Made by a program: the position numbers and the translations under genes | Source: Thermodesulfobium sp. 4217-1 | GTDB taxonomy: Bacteria > Thermodesulfobiota > Thermodesulfobiia > Thermodesulfobiales > Thermodesulfobiaceae | Length of the DNA stretch: 44,306 bases | Reading direction: 5' to 3' | Assembly: GCF_039822205.1 (NCBI RefSeq) | Contig: NZ_JBAGBW010000017.1 | Span: 1 to 44,306, forward strand | The notes under the pieces: generated by a model | The model's input: the letters and a program-made list of their open reading frames with translations, nothing else | Told to the model about the DNA's origin: nothing | Databases searched by the model: none | Part shown: positions 41,293-44,306 of the stretch, one piece after another | Layout of the letters: the number at the start of each line of letters is the position of its first letter | How positions within the stretch are numbered: position 1 is the first letter of the stretch

Positions 41293-42230
41293 TAAATTTT
41301 GCTCCTTATTATTTTTTCGGGCAATGGAGATGAATCGCTTAGAATAATAATTTGCTCTTTTAAATGAGACCTTAAATATTTTGGAAGAGAAAAAGAATGC
41401 ATATGAGTCTGACTATCATAAAATCTTGTTTCAATATTTCTCCTGGCTAAAACTTCATCTATCTTCTCAATTCCTTCAAGCGGGTTGAAATAGTCAGATG
41501 CCCAAACAAAACCCCATGTTTCGTCAAATGATTGAACGTGGGCGCAATAAGAATTTACAATTTTAAAAACTTCCTTAGCCGTATGGTTTACAGCTATATG
41601 AGCATTATCAAAATATGGAGTAATTGAGGCAGCCTGATATATCAAAATGCCTCTTTCTGAGAGCCTGCTCTTCAAGAGACTCATAAACTCTTTTGTGAAA
41701 AGAAATTTTGCAGGACTATCGTCCAATGGATCGGTCAAATCAACTATTATAACGTCGTAGCGCATATGGCTGTCTAACTCAAACATAAATTTTTTTGCAT
41801 CTTGAATAACAAGATTCGTCCTGGGATCCTCAAAAGAATCGCTGCACCATTCTTGTAAATACTTTTTGCTAATTTCTACTACTAGGTCGTCGAGTTCTAT
41901 CATATCGACCCTTGTAACACAAGGATGTCTTAAAACCTCTCTTAAGGTAGCCCCTTCACCGCCACCGAGAATAGCCACCTTTTTTGGTTCAGGATGAGCG
42001 ATCATCGCAGGCTGAACTAAAGCCTCATGATAAATAAATTCATCAATCTGAGCGCTCTGAATCTTGTCATCAAGGATCAAAATTTTACCAAAAACAGAAT
42101 TTTTTACTATAAAAACCTTTTGAAATTTAGATCTACCAGTGAAAATCACATCTTCAACGCACAAATTATGACAATCATTTTGTACAATTTTGTTTATAAC
42201 AGAAAGTGTACAATTTTCGCTATTATTCAA
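41292..42230 (-). CDS. speE: Spermidine synthase (aminopropyltransferase)
   Basis: Transfers aminopropyl from decarboxylated SAM to a diamine. The nucleotide fold is VAILGGGEGATLREVLRH (about 85-102), with VDMIELDD after it, and the catalytic acid region DVIIVDLTDPLDDSPAKFLFTKEF (about 153-176). FIYHEALVQPAM precedes the fold, as usual. Related thermophile enzymes are sometimes broad and make longer or unusual polyamines, so the exact product is uncertain. The start is TTG at 42230, with GAGGTGG upstream. It is the first gene of the 20-gene run. speD is not in the window. Confidence 0.92.
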   Translation of the reverse strand: MNNSENCTLSVINKIVQNDCHNLCVEDVIFTGRSKFQKVFIVKNSVFGKILILDDKIQSAQIDEFIYHEALVQPAMIAHPEPKKVAILGGGEGATLREVLRHPCVTRVDMIELDDLVVEISKKYLQEWCSDSFEDPRTNLVIQDAKKFMFELDSHMRYDVIIVDLTDPLDDSPAKFLFTKEFMSLLKSRLSERGILIYQAASITPYFDNAHIAVNHTAKEVFKIVNSYCAHVQSFDETWGFVWASDYFNPLEGIEKIDEVLARRNIETRFYDSQTHMHSFSLPKYLRSHLKEQIIILSDSSPLPEKIIRSKI

Positions 42231-42255
42231 AAACCACCTCGCAGAATTTTCCTTG

Positions 42256-42284
42256 ATTATAATATAATTCTATTTAAAAATCAA
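42256..42284 (-). promoter_or_regulatory. Promoter of the speE gene run
   Basis: TTGATT (42279-42284), a 17-nt spacer and a perfect TATAAT (42256-42261) on the minus strand. The -35 box lies in the distal arm of the acs terminator hairpin. Confidence 0.7.
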
Positions 42285-42314
42285 AAAAGAAAGCTTTATG
42301 CTTTCTTTTTTGAT
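42280..42314 (-). terminator. Intrinsic terminator of acs
   Basis: A perfect 15-bp stem with a 5-nt loop: ATCAAAAAAGAAAGC - TTTAT - GCTTTCTTTTTTGAT. It begins 22 nt after the acs stop codon. On the minus strand the 3' arm is rich in T and is followed by more T, as in an intrinsic terminator; by symmetry it would also work on plus-strand transcripts. Confidence 0.85.
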
Positions 42315-42336
42315 ATGATATTTACAAAAATAACTT

Positions 42337-44223
42337 TTAGTCTTCTAAAGTAGACAGGTCTCCAACTGGCTGCCCCAATTCTTGAGCACGCAAGACTCTT
42401 CTCATAATCTTCCCTGATCTTGTTTTCGGCAATGACTCTACAAACTGAATATCTGCAGGCTTTGCAATAGGACCCAATTCATGGCCTACGTGACTTTTCA
42501 GTTCCTGAGCCAACTTTTCAGAGGGTTCGTAACCAAATTTTAATATTACAAAAGTTTTGATAATATTGCCTTTCAATGGATCTGGCTTACCTATAGCAGC
42601 AGCCTCAGCTACAGCAGGATGAGATACAAGTGCGCTTTCTATCTCAGCAGTACCCAACCTGTATCCTGCAACCTTTATAACATCGTCTACCCTACCAATA
42701 ATCCATATATAGCCATCTTTGTCCTTCTTAGCAGAATCTCCAGCGAAATAAACGCCTGGGAACCTACTCCAATACTGTTGCTTATATCTTTCTGGATCTT
42801 TGAAAACTGTTTGTAGCATTGCAGGCCATGGTGTCTTGATAATGAGAAAACCTTCTTCACCAGGCTTCACGCTTTCGCCCTCTTCATCCACTACGTCAAC
42901 CACAATGCCAGGGAATGGTTTGGATGCAGAGCCAGGTTTCAGTGGAGTACAAGGAAGGGGCGTTATGACATGCATGCCTGTCTCTGTCTGCCACCACGTA
43001 TCCATTATCGGACATCTTTCTTGCCCTATTATTTTATGAAACCAAAGCCACGCCTCAGGGTTTATCGGCTCTCCCACGCTGCCCAGAATCCTTAAGGTAG
43101 ACAAATCTCTTCTGTTCACCCAAGAAGAACCATATCTCATAAGACTTCTAATAGCAGTTGGAGCAGTATAAAAAATAGTTACATTATGCCTCTCTACTAT
43201 AGACCACCACCTATCAGGCAGCGGATAAGTTGGTGCACCTTCATACATTATAGTAGTCGCACCGTTAAGAAGAGGACCATATACTACATAACTGTGCCCT
43301 GTAACCCACCCCGAGTCAGCAGTGCACCAGTGTGTATCCTCTTCCTTCATATCGAAAACCCACTTGGTAGTTATATATGTGCCTACCATATATCCACCGT
43401 GTGAGTGCACTACTCCTTTTGGCTTTCCCGTAGTTCCAGATGTATACAATATAAATAAAGGATCAGTTGCATCCATAACCTCAGCTTCACACTTTGGAGA
43501 AGCTATAGGAAGAGCCATTAATTCGTGATACCACAAATCTCTTCCAGGAGTCATGTCCACATCTGCGCCAGATCTCTTCACAACAATTACAGAAATAATA
43601 CTTGGACACTTAGAAACTGCTTCATCAACAATATTTTTTAGCGGTACAACTTTCCCGTTATAAAATCCGCCATCAGCGGTAACAACTATTTTTGATTCTG
43701 CGTCATTGATTCTATCCCTCAAAGCCTCAACGCTAAACCCTGCATATACCAATGTATGAACAGCTCCAATTTTTGCAGCGGCAAGCATTGCAATCATCTG
43801 CTCTGGAATTCTTGGCAAATATATGCTTACCCTATCTCCTTTTTGGACTCCCATGGCCTTCAATACATTGGCAAACCTATTTACTTCTCTTTGTAATTGA
43901 AGATAGGTATAAGTCCTTACTTCTGCGTTTTCACCTTCCCATATAAGGGCAAGCTTATTTCTTCTCCAGGTATTCACATGTCTATCCAGCGCATTATAGG
44001 CGATATTGGTTTTGCCACCTACAAACCACCTTGCAAAAGGATATTCCCATTCCAAAACCTTGTCCCATGGCTTAAACCAACTTAATTCTGAGGCAATTAC
44101 AGACCAAAATGATTCAGGATGCTCTGCTGCATACTGGTAAATCTCATCATAGTTTTTGACATGTAATTTGGATTTTAATTCCTCAGAAGGATAAAAAAAC
44201 TCCCCATTTTGATTTGTGGACAT
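42337..44223 (-). CDS. acs: Acetyl-CoA synthetase, AMP-forming
   Basis: Activates acetate to acetyl-CoA through acetyl-AMP. The 628 residues keep all ANL-family motifs: the P-loop [64 protein letters not shown], and the C-terminal catalytic Lys in [10 protein letters not shown], which is also the usual acetylation site. The WxxPF-like N-terminus ([21 protein letters not shown]) is specific to acetyl-CoA synthetases. AAGGAGG lies 8 nt before the ATG. It is a single-gene transcript with its own strong promoter, palindromic operator and terminator, which suggests regulated use of acetate. Confidence 0.96.
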   Translation of the reverse strand: MSTNQNGEFFYPSEELKSKLHVKNYDEIYQYAAEHPESFWSVIASELSWFKPWDKVLEWEYPFARWFVGGKTNIAYNALDRHVNTWRRNKLALIWEGENAEVRTYTYLQLQREVNRFANVLKAMGVQKGDRVSIYLPRIPEQMIAMLAAAKIGAVHTLVYAGFSVEALRDRINDAESKIVVTADGGFYNGKVVPLKNIVDEAVSKCPSIISVIVVKRSGADVDMTPGRDLWYHELMALPIASPKCEAEVMDATDPLFILYTSGTTGKPKGVVHSHGGYMVGTYITTKWVFDMKEEDTHWCTADSGWVTGHSYVVYGPLLNGATTIMYEGAPTYPLPDRWWSIVERHNVTIFYTAPTAIRSLMRYGSSWVNRRDLSTLRILGSVGEPINPEAWLWFHKIIGQERCPIMDTWWQTETGMHVITPLPCTPLKPGSASKPFPGIVVDVVDEEGESVKPGEEGFLIIKTPWPAMLQTVFKDPERYKQQYWSRFPGVYFAGDSAKKDKDGYIWIIGRVDDVIKVAGYRLGTAEIESALVSHPAVAEAAAIGKPDPLKGNIIKTFVILKFGYEPSEKLAQELKSHVGHELGPIAKPADIQFVESLPKTRSGKIMRRVLRAQELGQPVGDLSTLED

Positions 44224-44257
44224 CTTTTTCCTCCTTTTAAATTGTTAGAATTGTTTG

Positions 44258-44274
44258 AATATTGTAACAATATT
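44258..44274. promoter_or_regulatory. Palindromic operator over the acs -10 box
   Basis: AATATTGT-A-ACAATATT, a perfect inverted repeat with 8-bp arms and a 1-nt centre. It covers the -10 box (44261-44266), so a repressor bound here would block acs. The binding protein is not known. Confidence 0.7.
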
Positions 44275-44289
44275 ATTTTTGATTGTCAA
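44261..44289 (-). promoter_or_regulatory. Promoter of acs
   Basis: TTGACA (44284-44289), a 17-nt spacer and TACAAT (44261-44266) on the minus strand, 38 nt ahead of the start codon. This is the best -35/-10 match in the window. Confidence 0.75.
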
Positions 44290-44306
44290 ACTTTGAAATT
44301 TATTTT

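Noticed and set aside
42243-42257. AATTTTCCTTGATTA near the speE promoter as a CodY box
   Set aside because: It matches only the left half of the known CodY consensus; the right half does not fit.
1-44306. CRISPR array, rRNA genes or insertion sequences
   Set aside because: No regularly spaced repeats, rRNA-like stretches or transposase frames were found in the window.

Overview
The window is a dense, low-GC bacterial chromosome segment that is almost entirely coding. The best guess is a thermophilic bacterium with a two-membrane envelope, related to Firmicutes-like lineages; a Thermodesulfobium-type organism would fit, but that placement is an inference. The thermophile signal is a ttuA-trmI pair, whose products both modify the T-loop of tRNA (2-thio-T54 and m1A58). 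The outer-membrane signal is an apolipoprotein N-acyltransferase (Lnt). CodY, ScpAB and RodZ recall the Firmicutes side.

Layout: 1-5782 (minus) is a chemotaxis operon led by a TetR-family gene: tetR, cheY, cheA, cheW, a CheR lacking its N-terminal domain, an MBL-fold hydrolase and a receptor (MCP) cut by the window edge. Its promoter has a perfect palindrome just downstream of the -10 box. 6045-7713 (plus) is ttuA-trmI. 7716-11125 (minus) is a YacL-like PIN/TRAM protein, IspDF, a membrane-anchored unknown and a CofE-like ligase. lnt (plus) is divergent from it. 12549-14603 (minus) holds a secreted unknown, the AmrS radical SAM enzyme and a phosphoribosyltransferase.

The accessory spot is 14712-17800 (minus): a RhuM-Fic fusion protein, then a DUF262/DUF1524 (GmrSD-like) putative defence nuclease, then tRNA-Pro(GGG). 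The DUF262 gene is bracketed by near-identical direct repeats, as a mobile cassette would be. The RhuM-Fic gene carries a perfect 12-bp hairpin inside its coding sequence. This is the most likely place for something new.

17874-24395 holds a Tim44-like membrane protein, a divergent 70-residue membrane protein that looks leaderless, a large fused PurL, PrmC and a GntR/FCD regulator. From 42230 down to 24392 (minus) lies a run of 20 genes with almost no gaps: speE, an ACT protein, a DUF711 protein, era, surE, codY, a repeat-bearing secreted protein, pyrimidine phosphorylase, a DHH-CBS-tRNA nucleotidyltransferase, an M50 protease, an HD protein, trpS, scpA, scpB, rodZ, rimO, cinA, thpR, tatC and a Nudix hydrolase. 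It mixes translation, chromosome segregation, nucleotide repair and nutrient sensing, and has at least one internal promoter, in front of codY. 42337-44223 is acetyl-CoA synthetase with its own promoter, palindromic operator and terminator.

Translation signals are informative. Five minus-strand genes have a GTG inside the Shine-Dalgarno sequence (GGAGGTG or GGGGGTG) and a second NTG exactly three codons downstream; for cheY and codY that codon is CTG. Two plus-strand genes have TATAAT exactly 7 nt before ATG and no Shine-Dalgarno sequence, suggesting leaderless mRNAs.
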